Part shown: in pieces, positions 18,599-27,279 of the stretch
How positions within the stretch are numbered: the first letter of the stretch is position 1
Layout of the letters: every line of letters begins with the position of its first letter
NCBI RefSeq assembly: GCF_009907385.1
Contig: NZ_JAAATR010000025.1
Span: forward strand, 1-59,011
Reading direction: 5' to 3'
DNA: 59,011 nucleotides
Source: Atlantibacter hermannii
GTDB lineage: Bacteria; Pseudomonadota; Gammaproteobacteria; Enterobacterales; Enterobacteriaceae
Program-made: the position numbers and the translations under genes
Notes under the pieces: model-generated
Databases searched by the model: none
Seen by the model: only the letters and a program-made list of their open reading frames with translations
Told to the model about the DNA's origin: nothing

Positions 18599-18602
18599 GC
18601 CG

Positions 18603-20165
18603 TTATGACGCCTCGGCAGGATCCCGGGCGTAAATCATCACTTTCTGGACGCGATGATTATCCACTTCCAGCGTCTTAATCGCATAATCCCCTACCTCGA
18701 CTTCTTCTCCCTCGGCAGGCACCCGTTGCAGGTACTCCATCAGCAGCCCGGCGATGGTGTGGTATTCCCGTTTATCATCCAGCGGCAGCGGCACAAACTG
18801 CACCAGATCCTCCAGCGGCATATGGCCATTGGCGGTCCAGGTGCCGTCCTGGTTGCGCTGGATATCGTGACGGGCATCGATCTCTTCCACCTCATTAGGC
18901 AGGTTCCCGGCGATGGTTTCCATCACATCGCTGAGCGTCACCAGCCCTTCGATAGAGCCAAACTCATCCACCACAAAGGCAAAGTGGGTGCGGGCGTTGC
19001 GGAACTGCTCCAGCGCGTGCAGCAGCTGTAGCGTTTCCGGGAACACCAGCGGCTGTTTCACCAGCGCGCCCAGATCGAGCGGTTTCCCCGCCAGCGACTG
19101 CTGGAGCAGGTCGAGGATATGCACCACGCCGAGAATTTCATCGTCAGCGGTGACCACCACGCGGGTGTGCTGATTACGGTCAAGCAGCAGGCGGATCTGC
19201 TCTTCGGGAGCGTTAATGTCGATATGCTCGATATCATGCCGCGAGGTCATAATGCTGCTGACGCTGCGCTGGTTCAGGTTCAGCACCCGGCCAATCATCA
19301 GCCGCTCCTGGCGGTTAAACACCGGCACACTGGCGGCGTCGGCCACCAGCGAGGCGGTTTGCGCGTCCAGCTCGGCTTTCTCATGTTTTCCGCTGATCAG
19401 ATGCATTACCGCTTCGGCAGTGCGCTGGCGCAGCGACATGTTGGCCGACAGGAAGCGGCGGCGGTTAAACATCGCCAGCTGGTTGAGCCCTTCGATCATG
19501 ATGGAAAAACCAATCGCCGCGTACAGGTAACCCTTCGGAATGGCAAAGCCGAAACCGTCGGCAATCAGGCTGAAGCCAATCATCAACAGGAAGCTCAGGC
19601 ACAGGATCACAATCGTGGGATGGTTATTCACAAAGCGCGTCAACGCCTTGCTGGCTAACAGCATCAGCGAAATGGCAATCACCACGGCGGCCATCATTAC
19701 GCCTAAATGGTCAACCATACCCACGGCGGTAATCACCGAATCCAGCGAGAATATGGCGTCGAGAATGACGATTTGCGCCACCACCGCCCAGAATTTCGCG
19801 CCGCGCCGCTGGGTGGGGTTTTCATGGTCTTTGCCTTCCAGCCGCTCGTTGAGCTCCACCGTGGCTTTAAACAGCAGGAACAGCCCGCCAAACAGCATAA
19901 TCAGATCCCGGGCGCTGAACCCGTGGCCGTAGAGCACCACCAGCGGGCGGGTGAGCGTTACCAGCCAGGAGATGGAGGCCAGCAGTCCCAGACGCATCAC
20001 CATCGCGAGGATCAGGCCGGTGATGCGCGCGCGGTCGCGTTGTCCTGGCGGCAGCTTCTCCGCGAGAATGGCAATAAACACCAGGTTATCAATACCCAGC
20101 ACCAGTTCAAGCACGACCAGGGTGGTTAACCCCGCCCAGATCGAGGGATCGGCAATCCATTCCAT
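18603..20165 (-). CDS. yegH: TerC/CBS-domain membrane protein YegH
   Basis: Inner-membrane protein of the TerC plus CorC_HlyC architecture; function not established, though related proteins are linked to metal homeostasis. The start at 20165 ([13 protein letters not shown]) matches E. coli YegH and gives 520 residues; the longer frame up to 20453 adds 96 unrelated residues. Seven membrane segments with [14 protein letters not shown] and [17 protein letters not shown] (the duplicated acidic TerC motif) span residues 1-230, followed by a CBS pair (about 300-425) and a CorC_HlyC domain to the end. It is divergent from wza as in E. coli, but its other neighbour is ybiT instead of asmA. Confidence 0.93.
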   Translation of the reverse strand: MEWIADPSIWAGLTTLVVLELVLGIDNLVFIAILAEKLPPGQRDRARITGLILAMVMRLGLLASISWLVTLTRPLVVLYGHGFSARDLIMLFGGLFLLFKATVELNERLEGKDHENPTQRRGAKFWAVVAQIVILDAIFSLDSVITAVGMVDHLGVMMAAVVIAISLMLLASKALTRFVNNHPTIVILCLSFLLMIGFSLIADGFGFAIPKGYLYAAIGFSIMIEGLNQLAMFNRRRFLSANMSLRQRTAEAVMHLISGKHEKAELDAQTASLVADAASVPVFNRQERLMIGRVLNLNQRSVSSIMTSRHDIEHIDINAPEEQIRLLLDRNQHTRVVVTADDEILGVVHILDLLQQSLAGKPLDLGALVKQPLVFPETLQLLHALEQFRNARTHFAFVVDEFGSIEGLVTLSDVMETIAGNLPNEVEEIDARHDIQRNQDGTWTANGHMPLEDLVQFVPLPLDDKREYHTIAGLLMEYLQRVPAEGEEVEVGDYAIKTLEVDNHRVQKVMIYARDPAEAS

Positions 20166-20399
20166 AGAAAAACGTTTACCTGTAATGAAACAATGAAAGA
20201 TAACCCGATCATGGTTAATGACGCCGAAAAATGCAATGCGAAGCCCCCTGATGAAGGGCGTACAGCAGCCTGTTACTGGCTGTACCGATGAAAAAGCGTG
20301 ATTCGTCACCCCCGTGACGCCGTGGTGATAAGGCGCTTTATTACTCAGGTTTATTATTGTTGATCCTTTATTATTTATTTGCTTTCGAAGAAATAAGCC

Positions 20400-20413
20400 T
20401 GAGGATATTCCTA
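20400..20413 (+). promoter_or_regulatory. RcsAB-like box upstream of wza
   Basis: TGAGGATATTCCTA matches the RcsAB consensus (TaAGaatatTCctA) at 12 of 14 positions. It lies about 500 bases before the wza start codon, in the expected place for Rcs phosphorelay activation of colanic acid synthesis. Confidence 0.65.
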
Positions 20414-20693
20414 ATAATAAATAAAGCGGCATATTAAATAATGGGCGTGTCAATGTGAGGCTAATCCTAAAAACGACTTTTTGTGGCGCTTCATATTAAT
20501 CTTAAAAAAGCTTCTGGCGTATTTACAGGCTTGCCTGGCAAAATTTTAGCTGTAACAATCCTTGCGGTTATCAGGGGTGATGGAGCCTTTTTATTAATTG
20601 CCATTACGCCTTTTCATCAAACTGCAATAAATAACTTTCGCCAATTCGGATAATTCCAGTTAGCGCAGGGTTTTCATTAACATTCTGTTTTTA

Positions 20694-20731
20694 CAGTGAG
20701 TTGGTAGCTGGAAGCCAGGGGCGGTAGCGTG
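20694..20731 (+). promoter_or_regulatory. JUMPstart with ops element, colanic acid operon
   Basis: The sequence from CAGTGAGTTGGTAGCTGG through GCCAGG to the ops core GGCGGTAGCGTG (20720-20731) matches the JUMPstart consensus closely. The ops site pauses RNA polymerase and recruits RfaH, which suppresses termination through long polysaccharide operons. It lies in the wza leader, 177 bases before the start codon. Confidence 0.9.
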
Positions 20732-20908
20732 CCTGGAGGCCCCCGGTAAGCTTTAATTACGCTGTCGAAACCTTCGTTTAATTAAGTCCGCTTTTAGGAA
20801 TGATTCCAATTATTTTTATTGTAAATTCCGCGCATGGTTTATCGGCGTGTTGGGAAGCCACTTATTTATCCGACCGGAATTAATACTCTGCCAAAGTGAA
20901 AATAATCA

Positions 20909-22048
20909 ATGACGAAACCAAGATTGAAATTGATGCCATTATTAATGTCGGTCGCCTTAATGAGCGGGTGTACGGTGTTACCCGGCAGTAATATGTCGAC
21001 AATGGGCAAAGATGTTATTCGCCAGCAGGATGCCGATTTTGACCTGGATAAAATGGTTAACGTTTACCCGCTGACGCCGAGACTGGTTGAGCAATTGCGC
21101 CCGCGCCCGACTGTCGCGCAGCCGAATATGTCCCTTGACCAGGAGATCGCCCAGTATCAATACCGCGTTGGGCCAGGGGACGTGCTCAACGTTACCGTCT
21201 GGGATCACCCGGAACTTACCACTCCCGCCGGTCAGTACCGCAGCTCCAGCGACGCGGGTAACTGGGTTCAGCCGGATGGCACCATGTTCTATCCCTATAT
21301 CGGTAAAGTGCATGTCGCGGGGAAATCCCTGTCTGAAATCCGTAGTGATATTACCGGCCGTTTAGCGCAGTACATCGCTGACCCGCAGGTGGACGTTAAT
21401 ATCGCCGCGTTCCGCTCGCAAAAAGCCTACATCTCCGGGCAGGTCAATAAATCGGGCCAGCAGCCGATCACCAACGTGCCGCTGACGGTGCTGGATGCCA
21501 TCAACGCCTCAGGCGGCCTGACCGAAAACGCCGACTGGCGCAACGTGGTGCTGACCCATAACGGCAAAGAGCAGCGCCTTTCGTTGCAGGCGCTGATGCA
21601 AAACGGCGACCTCAGCCAGAATCACCTGCTGTATCCCGGCGATATTCTGTTCGTACCGCGTAATGACGATCTGAAAGTCTTCGTGATGGGCGAAGTGAAG
21701 AAACAGTCCACGCTCAAAATGGACTTCAGCGGCATGACGCTGACCGAAGCGCTCGGCCAGGCGGAGGGCATAGACCTCACCACTTCCAACGCCAGCGGCA
21801 TCTTCGTGATCCGTCCGCTGAAAGGCAAGGGCAGCGCGAACGGCAAAATCGCCAATATCTACCAGCTTGATATGTCCGATGCCACCTCGCTGGTGATGGC
21901 GACGGAATTCCGCCTCCAGCCGTATGACGTGGTGTACGTGACCACCGCGCCGGTCGCACGCTGGAACCGTCTGATCAACCAATTGCTGCCGACCATCAGT
22001 GGCGTCCGTTATATGACGGACACGGCCAGCGATATCCACAACTGGTAA
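20909..22048 (+). CDS. wza: Polysaccharide export lipoprotein Wza
   Basis: Octameric outer-membrane lipoprotein that forms the colanic acid export channel. At 379 residues it has the E. coli length. The lipobox LMSGC places lipidated C21 after a signal peptide. The polysaccharide export domain (about 85-175, with [19 protein letters not shown]) is followed by two SLBB domains, and the C-terminal amphipathic helix ([16 protein letters not shown]) is the one that crosses the outer membrane. First gene of the colanic acid operon; wzb starts five bases after its stop. Confidence 0.97.
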   Translation: MTKPRLKLMPLLMSVALMSGCTVLPGSNMSTMGKDVIRQQDADFDLDKMVNVYPLTPRLVEQLRPRPTVAQPNMSLDQEIAQYQYRVGPGDVLNVTVWDHPELTTPAGQYRSSSDAGNWVQPDGTMFYPYIGKVHVAGKSLSEIRSDITGRLAQYIADPQVDVNIAAFRSQKAYISGQVNKSGQQPITNVPLTVLDAINASGGLTENADWRNVVLTHNGKEQRLSLQALMQNGDLSQNHLLYPGDILFVPRNDDLKVFVMGEVKKQSTLKMDFSGMTLTEALGQAEGIDLTTSNASGIFVIRPLKGKGSANGKIANIYQLDMSDATSLVMATEFRLQPYDVVYVTTAPVARWNRLINQLLPTISGVRYMTDTASDIHNW

Positions 22049-22053
22049 CCGTT

Positions 22054-22497
22054 ATGTTCAACAAAATTCTTGTGGTGTGCGTGGGGAACATTTGCCGTTC
22101 CCCCACGGCAGAGCGGCTACTGAAACACTATCAGCCCGAGTTAACAGTCGCTTCCGCCGGGCTTGGGGCGCTGGTGGGTAAAGGCGCTGATGAACGTGCC
22201 GCGCATGTTGCTGCTGATCATGCGCTTTCCCTGGAGGGGCACTGCGCCCGCCAGGTCACCGGGGCGATGTGCCGTGATTACGATCTGATCCTCGCCATGG
22301 AAAAGCGCCATATCGCGCGGCTGTGCGATATGGCGCCGGAGATGCGCGGCAAAGTGATGCTGTTTGGTCACTGGGATGAAGCGCGTGAAATCCCCGATCC
22401 GTATCGTAAAAGCGCCGAGGCATTCGAAGCGGTTTACACGATGCTGGACGATTCCGCCCGGCGTTGGGCGCAGGCACTGAAACCTCAGCAGGGATAA
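22054..22497 (+). CDS. wzb: Low-molecular-weight protein tyrosine phosphatase Wzb
   Basis: Cytoplasmic phosphatase that dephosphorylates the tyrosine kinase Wzc, a cycle needed for colanic acid polymer assembly. The 147 residues match the family. The P-loop CVGNICRS (C9 nucleophile, R15) is at the N-terminus, and the general acid is D115 in DPYRKS. Placed between its partners wza and wzc with spacers of a few bases. Confidence 0.97.
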   Translation: MFNKILVVCVGNICRSPTAERLLKHYQPELTVASAGLGALVGKGADERAAHVAADHALSLEGHCARQVTGAMCRDYDLILAMEKRHIARLCDMAPEMRGKVMLFGHWDEAREIPDPYRKSAEAFEAVYTMLDDSARRWAQALKPQQG

Positions 22498-22499
22498 CC

Positions 22500-24659
22500 A
22501 TGACAGCAAAAATGAATGCCGCCTCCGCGACCGAAGGCAACGATGAAATTGATATCGGGCGCCTGATCGGCACCGTGATCGAAGCCCGCTGGTGGGTGCT
22601 GGGCATCACCGCCGCGTTCGCGCTGCTGGCGACGGTGTACGTTATGTTCGCCACGCCCATCTACAGCGCCGACGCGCTGGTGCAAATCGAACAAAACACC
22701 GGCAACTCCATCGTGCAGGACATCAACAGCGCGTTATCGGACAAACCGCCCGCCTCGGACGCCGAAATCCAGCTGATCCAGTCGCGGCTGGTGCTGGGCA
22801 AAACCGTTGACGATCTCAACCTGGACATCGCGGTCGAGAAAAACAGTTTCCCGCTGTTTGGCGCGGGCTGGGATCGCCTGATGGGCCGCCAGAACGATAC
22901 GGTCGCGGTCGAGACCTTTACGCTGCCCGCCGGGATGGCGAAAGCCACCTTTACTCTCGAAGTGCTGGGGCCGCAGCAGTACCAGTTGACCAGCGACGAC
23001 GGGTTTAGCGCCCGGGGGAAAGTGGGCGAGCCGCTGAACAAACAGGGCGTAACCCTGCTGGTGAAGGCGATTAAGGCGCAAACCGGCAGCGAGTTTACGA
23101 TCACCAAATATTCCACCCTCGGCATGATCAATCAGTTGAAGAACAGCCTGACGGTCACTGAAAACGGCAAAGACACCGGGGTCCTGAGCCTGACCTTTAC
23201 CGGCGAAGACCGGGATCAAATCCGCGCGATTTTAAACAGCATCACCCGCAACTATCTCGAGCAGAACGTCGCGCGCAAATCCGAAGAGGCATCAAAAAGC
23301 CTGGCGTTCCTGGCGAAGCAGTTGCCGGAAGTGCGCGCCCGGCTGGACGAGGCGGAAAATAAACTCAACGCCTATCGCCAGAAAAAAGATTCCGTCGATC
23401 TGCCGCTGGAAGCCAAAGCGGTGCTGGATTCCATGGTCAATATCGACGCCCAGCTCAATGAATTGACCTTTAAAGAGGCGGAAATTTCCAAGCTGTACAC
23501 CAAAGCGCACCCGGCCTACCGCACGCTGCTGGAAAAGCGCCGCGCGCTGGAGGACGAAAAAGGGCGGCTGAACAACCGCGTTACCGCCATGCCGGAAACC
23601 CAGCAGGAAATCGTGCGTCTGACCCGCGATGTGGAATCTGGTCAGCAGGTGTATATGCAACTGCTGAATAAACAGCAGGAGCTGAAAATCACCGAGGCCA
23701 GCACCGTGGGCGACGTGCGCATCGTCGATGCGGCCATCGCCCAGCCGGGGGTGCTGAAACCGAAAAAAGGCTTAATCATTCTCGGCAGCATTCTGCTGGG
23801 CCTGATGCTGTCGATTGTCGGGGTGCTGCTGCGCTCGCTGTTTAATCGCGGCATTGAAAGCCCGCAGGTGCTGGAAGAGTCGGGCATCAGCGTATACGCC
23901 AGCATTCCGCTGTCGGAATGGCAGAAAGCCCGCGATAGCGTCAAAACCGTCAGGGGCGTGAAGCGCTTTAAGCAGAGCCAACTGCTGGCGGTGGGCAACC
24001 CGACAGATCTGGCTATTGAGGCCATCCGCAGCCTGCGCACCAGCCTGCATTTCGCCATGATGCAGGCCAACAATAACGTGCTGATGCTCACCGGGGTCAG
24101 CCCGTCAATCGGTAAAACCTTCGTCTGCGCCAACCTCGCGGCGGTGATCAGCCAGACCGACAAACGGGTATTGCTGATCGACTGCGACATGCGTAAGGGC
24201 TACACCCATGAACTGCTGGGCACCAACAACGTCAACGGCCTGTCGGACGTGCTGGCCGGGCAGGGGGATATCGCCTCCTGCGCGCGTCCCACCTCGATTG
24301 CCGGATTCGATCTGGTGCCGCGCGGCCAGGTGCCGCCCAACCCGTCGGAACTGTTAATGAGCGAGCGCTTTGGCGCGCTGATCGCCTGGGCCAGTAAACA
24401 TTACGACCTGGTGCTCATCGACACCCCGCCGATCCTGGCGGTGACCGATGCCGCAATTGCCGGACGTCATGCCGGCACCACGCTGATGGTGGCGCGTTAC
24501 GCCGTTAACACCCTGAAAGAGGTGGAAACCAGCCTGAACCGCTTTGAGCAGAACGGCATTGCGGTGAAAGGGGTCATTCTCAACTCCATCTTCCGCCGCG
24601 CCACCGGCTATCAGGATTACGGCTATTACGAGTACGAATACCAGTCGGACAGTAAATAA
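22500..24659 (+). CDS. wzc: Tyrosine autokinase and polysaccharide co-polymerase Wzc
   Basis: Inner-membrane bacterial tyrosine kinase that controls colanic acid polymerisation and export together with Wza. The start at 22500, two bases after the wzb stop, gives 719 residues (E. coli 720). A Wzz-type domain with two membrane segments (about 30-52 and 422-448) encloses a long periplasmic coiled-coil part. The cytoplasmic kinase has Walker A GVSPSIGKT at 532-540 and Walker A' VLLIDCDMR. The terminal tyrosine cluster YQDYGYYEYEY supplies the autophosphorylation sites. A GC hairpin follows the gene. Confidence 0.97.
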   Translation: MTAKMNAASATEGNDEIDIGRLIGTVIEARWWVLGITAAFALLATVYVMFATPIYSADALVQIEQNTGNSIVQDINSALSDKPPASDAEIQLIQSRLVLGKTVDDLNLDIAVEKNSFPLFGAGWDRLMGRQNDTVAVETFTLPAGMAKATFTLEVLGPQQYQLTSDDGFSARGKVGEPLNKQGVTLLVKAIKAQTGSEFTITKYSTLGMINQLKNSLTVTENGKDTGVLSLTFTGEDRDQIRAILNSITRNYLEQNVARKSEEASKSLAFLAKQLPEVRARLDEAENKLNAYRQKKDSVDLPLEAKAVLDSMVNIDAQLNELTFKEAEISKLYTKAHPAYRTLLEKRRALEDEKGRLNNRVTAMPETQQEIVRLTRDVESGQQVYMQLLNKQQELKITEASTVGDVRIVDAAIAQPGVLKPKKGLIILGSILLGLMLSIVGVLLRSLFNRGIESPQVLEESGISVYASIPLSEWQKARDSVKTVRGVKRFKQSQLLAVGNPTDLAIEAIRSLRTSLHFAMMQANNNVLMLTGVSPSIGKTFVCANLAAVISQTDKRVLLIDCDMRKGYTHELLGTNNVNGLSDVLAGQGDIASCARPTSIAGFDLVPRGQVPPNPSELLMSERFGALIAWASKHYDLVLIDTPPILAVTDAAIAGRHAGTTLMVARYAVNTLKEVETSLNRFEQNGIAVKGVILNSIFRRATGYQDYGYYEYEYQSDSK

Positions 24660-24664
24660 CCCGC

Positions 24665-24689
24665 GCCCCGGTTCGCGCCGGGGCCTTTC
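24665..24689 (+). terminator. Intra-operon attenuator after wzc
   Basis: GCCCCGG (24665-24671) pairs perfectly with CCGGGGC (24678-24684), followed by CTTTCG. It lies within the 69-base wzc-wcaA spacer. Attenuator-like hairpins after wzc are known from related group 1 capsule clusters, where RfaH antitermination lets transcription continue. Leaky termination here would keep the export and kinase genes above the glycosyltransferases. Confidence 0.7.
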
Positions 24690-24728
24690 GTCATCAACCG
24701 CTTTTTTTTCACGCCAGGGGAATGGAAC

Positions 24729-25574
24729 ATGGCACACGCGCAACGGCCTTTAATTTCAATCTATATGCCGACATGGAACCGCCAGCAGCTGGCGATCCGC
24801 GCCATCAAATCGGTATTGCGCCAGGATTACGACCATTGGGAAATGATTGTGGTGGACGACTGTTCCGCCTCCTGGCAGCAGCTCAGCGAGTTTGTCGCGC
24901 AGCTTAACGATCCGCGCGTGACCTATGTGCGCAATGAGATCAACAGCGGCGCCTGTGCGGTGCGCAATCAGGCGATCCAGCAGGCGCGCGGTGAATTTAT
25001 TACCGGCATCGACGACGACGACGAGTGGACGCCGGAGCGCCTGTCGGTGTTTTTGCGCGAGGCTCATCGTCTAAACGATCACGCGTTTCTCTACGCCAAC
25101 GACTATGTCTGCGAAGGCGAGGTGTATACCCAGCCGGCCAGCCTGCCGTTGTACCCGAAATCGCCATGGTCGCGAAAGCTGTTCTACAAGCGCAACATCA
25201 TCGGCAACCAGGTATTCAGCTGGGCGTGGCGCTTTAAAGCGTCGCTGTTCGATACCTCGCTGGCGGCGGCTCAGGATTACGACATTTTTTTGCGCATGGT
25301 GCTGCGCTACGGCGAGCCATGGAAAGTCGAGGCCGCAACCCAAATTCTGCACATCAACCACGGTGAAATGCAGATCACCAAATCGGCAAAGCAGTTTTCC
25401 GGTTACTTCCAGTTTTACCGCAAGCACAAAGGGATTTTCGATCGGGCCAGCAAGAAGTATCAGCTGTTTACCCTGTACCAGATCCGCAATAAGCGAATGA
25501 ACTGGCGCACCTGCCTGAGGCTGCTGTCGCTGCGCAATACCAAACGGCTGGCCTACAGCCTGCGGGGGAAATGA
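24729..25574 (+). CDS. wcaA: Colanic acid glycosyltransferase WcaA (GT2)
   Basis: GT-A fold family 2 glycosyltransferase of colanic acid repeat assembly on undecaprenyl diphosphate at the cytoplasmic membrane face. It has 281 residues (E. coli 279). The N-terminal nucleotide-binding part has ISIYMPTWNR and VVDDCS; the metal-binding DXD-type segment is GIDDDDEW (about 97-104). The start at 24729 follows AGGGGAATGGAAC. The stop codon overlaps the wcaB start by four bases. Confidence 0.94.
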   Translation: MAHAQRPLISIYMPTWNRQQLAIRAIKSVLRQDYDHWEMIVVDDCSASWQQLSEFVAQLNDPRVTYVRNEINSGACAVRNQAIQQARGEFITGIDDDDEWTPERLSVFLREAHRLNDHAFLYANDYVCEGEVYTQPASLPLYPKSPWSRKLFYKRNIIGNQVFSWAWRFKASLFDTSLAAAQDYDIFLRMVLRYGEPWKVEAATQILHINHGEMQITKSAKQFSGYFQFYRKHKGIFDRASKKYQLFTLYQIRNKRMNWRTCLRLLSLRNTKRLAYSLRGK

Positions 25575-26065
25575 TGCTGCTGGAAGACTGCCGCGCTAAT
25601 AGCTGGAGCCTGCGTCCGTGCTGCATGGTTCTGGCCTATCGCATCGCGCATTTCTGCTCAGTGCGGCGCAAGAAAAACGTCATCAACAATCTTTGGGCCG
25701 CGCCGGTGCTGGTGCTGTACCGGATCGTCACCGAATGCCTGTTCGGCTATGAAATCCAGGCGGCGGCGACCATTGGCCGACGCTTCACCATTCATCACGG
25801 CTACGCGGTGGTGATTAATAAAAACGTGGTGGCGGGGGATGATTTCGTGATCCGCCACGGCGTCACCATCGGCAATCGCGGCGGCGACAGCCTGGCCTGC
25901 CCGGTGATTGGCAACGGCGTGGAACTGGGTGCGAACGCCATCCTGATTGGCGATATCACCATTGGTCATCACGCCACCATCGGCGCGGGCAGCGTGGTGA
26001 TGGACAGCGTGCCGGATAACGCGCTGGTGACGGGCGAGAAGGCCCGCGTGAAGGTAATCAAATGA
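25571..26065 (+). CDS. wcaB: Colanic acid O-acetyltransferase WcaB
   Basis: Left-handed beta-helix (hexapeptide repeat) acetyltransferase related to serine acetyltransferase. It is one of the enzymes that O-acetylate colanic acid sugars using acetyl-CoA. The 164 residues include hexapeptide repeats from about 60 to 155 (IGRRFTIHHGYAVVINKNV, IGDITIGHHATIGAGSVV) with a catalytic-type histidine in HHG. Overlaps wcaA and wcaC by four bases each, so the three are translationally coupled. Confidence 0.92.
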   Translation: MMLLEDCRANSWSLRPCCMVLAYRIAHFCSVRRKKNVINNLWAAPVLVLYRIVTECLFGYEIQAAATIGRRFTIHHGYAVVINKNVVAGDDFVIRHGVTIGNRGGDSLACPVIGNGVELGANAILIGDITIGHHATIGAGSVVMDSVPDNALVTGEKARVKVIK

Positions 26066-27279
26066 ATATTATGCAATTTAACGTGCGCCTCGCTGAAGGC
26101 GGCGCGGCGGGCGTGGCGCTGGATCTGCATCAGCGCGCCTTACAGCAGGGGCTGGCCTCGCGCTTCATCTATGGCTACGGCAAGGGCGGCAGGAAAAGCG
26201 TGAGCCATCAGCAGTACGCTCAGGTGGAAAAGCACACCCCGCGCCTGACGTCGGTGGCTAATATCGCGCTGTTCCGGTTTGTTAACCGCGACCTGTTCGG
26301 CAACCTCAATGGGTTATACCGCAAGGTGACCCGTACCAGCGGACCGGTGGTGCTGCATTTCCACGTGCTGCACAGCTACTGGCTGAATCTGGAACAGGTG
26401 GTGGAATTCGCCGAGCGCGTCACCGCCCATAAGCCGGATGTCCGGCTGGTCTGGACGCTGCACGATCACTGGAGCGTGACCGGGCGCTGCGCCTTTCTCG
26501 ACGGCTGCGACGGCTGGACGCGCGGCTGCGGTAAATGCCCGACGCTTACCAACTATCCGCCGGTGAAAATCGACCGCGCGCATCAGCAAATCGCGGCGAA
26601 GCGCTTTCTGTTCCGCAAGATGCTGGCGCTTGGCTGCCTGTTTATCTCCCCCAGCCAGCACGTTGCCCGGGCATTTAACCAGATCTACGGCGTGGGCCGC
26701 TGCCAGATTATTAATAACGGCATCGACGTCGCCACCGAGTCGATCCTCGCCGAGCTGCCGCCGCCGCCGCCGTCCAGCGGCGCGCCGAAAATCGCCGTAG
26801 TGGCTCACGACCTGCGCTACGACGGGAAAACCCGCCAGCAGCTGGTGCGCGATATCGTCGCGCTGGGGGATAAGGTGGAAGTCCACACCTTCGGTAAATT
26901 CTCGCCGTTTGAAGGCAGCAATGTGGTGAACCACGGTTTTCTCACCGATAAGCGGCAGCTGATGGGCGAGCTGAACCAGATGGATGCGCTGCTGTTTAGC
27001 TCACGGGTGGATAACTACCCGTTGATCCTGTGCGAAGCCTTGTCCATCGGCGTGCCGGTGATTGCCACCCACAGCGATGCGGCGCGGGAAGTGCTGGAAA
27101 AATCCGGCGGGCGGACGGTGGATGAGCAGGACGCGATCGCGCTGGCGCAGCAAAACCGCGCGCAGATCGCAGGATCCATTTTTGGTCTGTCTCTCGAGGC
27201 GTTTAAAACCGCCAGTCGCGAGGCCTACAGCGGCAAACAGATGCTGGAGGAGTATGTCTCGTTCTATCAGAGTCTGTAG
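26062..27279 (+). CDS. wcaC: Colanic acid glycosyltransferase WcaC (GT4)
   Basis: GT-B fold family 4 glycosyltransferase of 405 residues, the E. coli length. The N-terminal acceptor domain begins NIMQFNVRLAEGGAAGVALDL. A Cys-rich segment FLDGCDGWTRGCGKCP (about 142-157) is typical of this subfamily. The C-terminal nucleotide-sugar domain carries SSRVDNYPLILCEALSIGVPVIATHS with the conserved late Glu. Its 3' end overlaps the wcaD start by 26 bases. Confidence 0.93.
   Translation: MNIMQFNVRLAEGGAAGVALDLHQRALQQGLASRFIYGYGKGGRKSVSHQQYAQVEKHTPRLTSVANIALFRFVNRDLFGNLNGLYRKVTRTSGPVVLHFHVLHSYWLNLEQVVEFAERVTAHKPDVRLVWTLHDHWSVTGRCAFLDGCDGWTRGCGKCPTLTNYPPVKIDRAHQQIAAKRFLFRKMLALGCLFISPSQHVARAFNQIYGVGRCQIINNGIDVATESILAELPPPPPSSGAPKIAVVAHDLRYDGKTRQQLVRDIVALGDKVEVHTFGKFSPFEGSNVVNHGFLTDKRQLMGELNQMDALLFSSRVDNYPLILCEALSIGVPVIATHSDAAREVLEKSGGRTVDEQDAIALAQQNRAQIAGSIFGLSLEAFKTASREAYSGKQMLEEYVSFYQSL

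Larger units (their letters stand above)
20166..20908. promoter_or_regulatory. Long yegH-wza control region and colanic acid leader
   Basis: 743 bases without a supportable gene, AT-rich in the middle. It holds the yegH promoter (minus, near 20170-20300), an RcsAB-like box at 20400-20413, AT-rich candidate -10 sequences near 20430-20445, and a long transcribed leader with the JUMPstart/ops element at 20694-20731. Another imperfect inverted repeat, TTAGGAATGATTCCAA, lies near 20795-20810. The length agrees with the roughly 500-base separation between RcsAB box and first gene in related exopolysaccharide operons. Confidence 0.7.

Noticed and set aside
20166-20453. N-terminal extension of yegH by 96 codons
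   Set aside because: The extension has no similarity to YegH and lies in the control region; the start at 20165 matches the family N-terminus.
26761-26780. A CCG-type short tandem repeat inside wcaC
   Set aside because: It encodes a Pro run in a linker of WcaC; there is no sign of phase-variable frame change because the unit is three bases.
27062-27253. Upstream extension of wcaD
   Set aside because: It is the wcaC coding sequence read in another frame, Arg/Trp-rich, while MSRSIRVC at 27254 matches WcaD.
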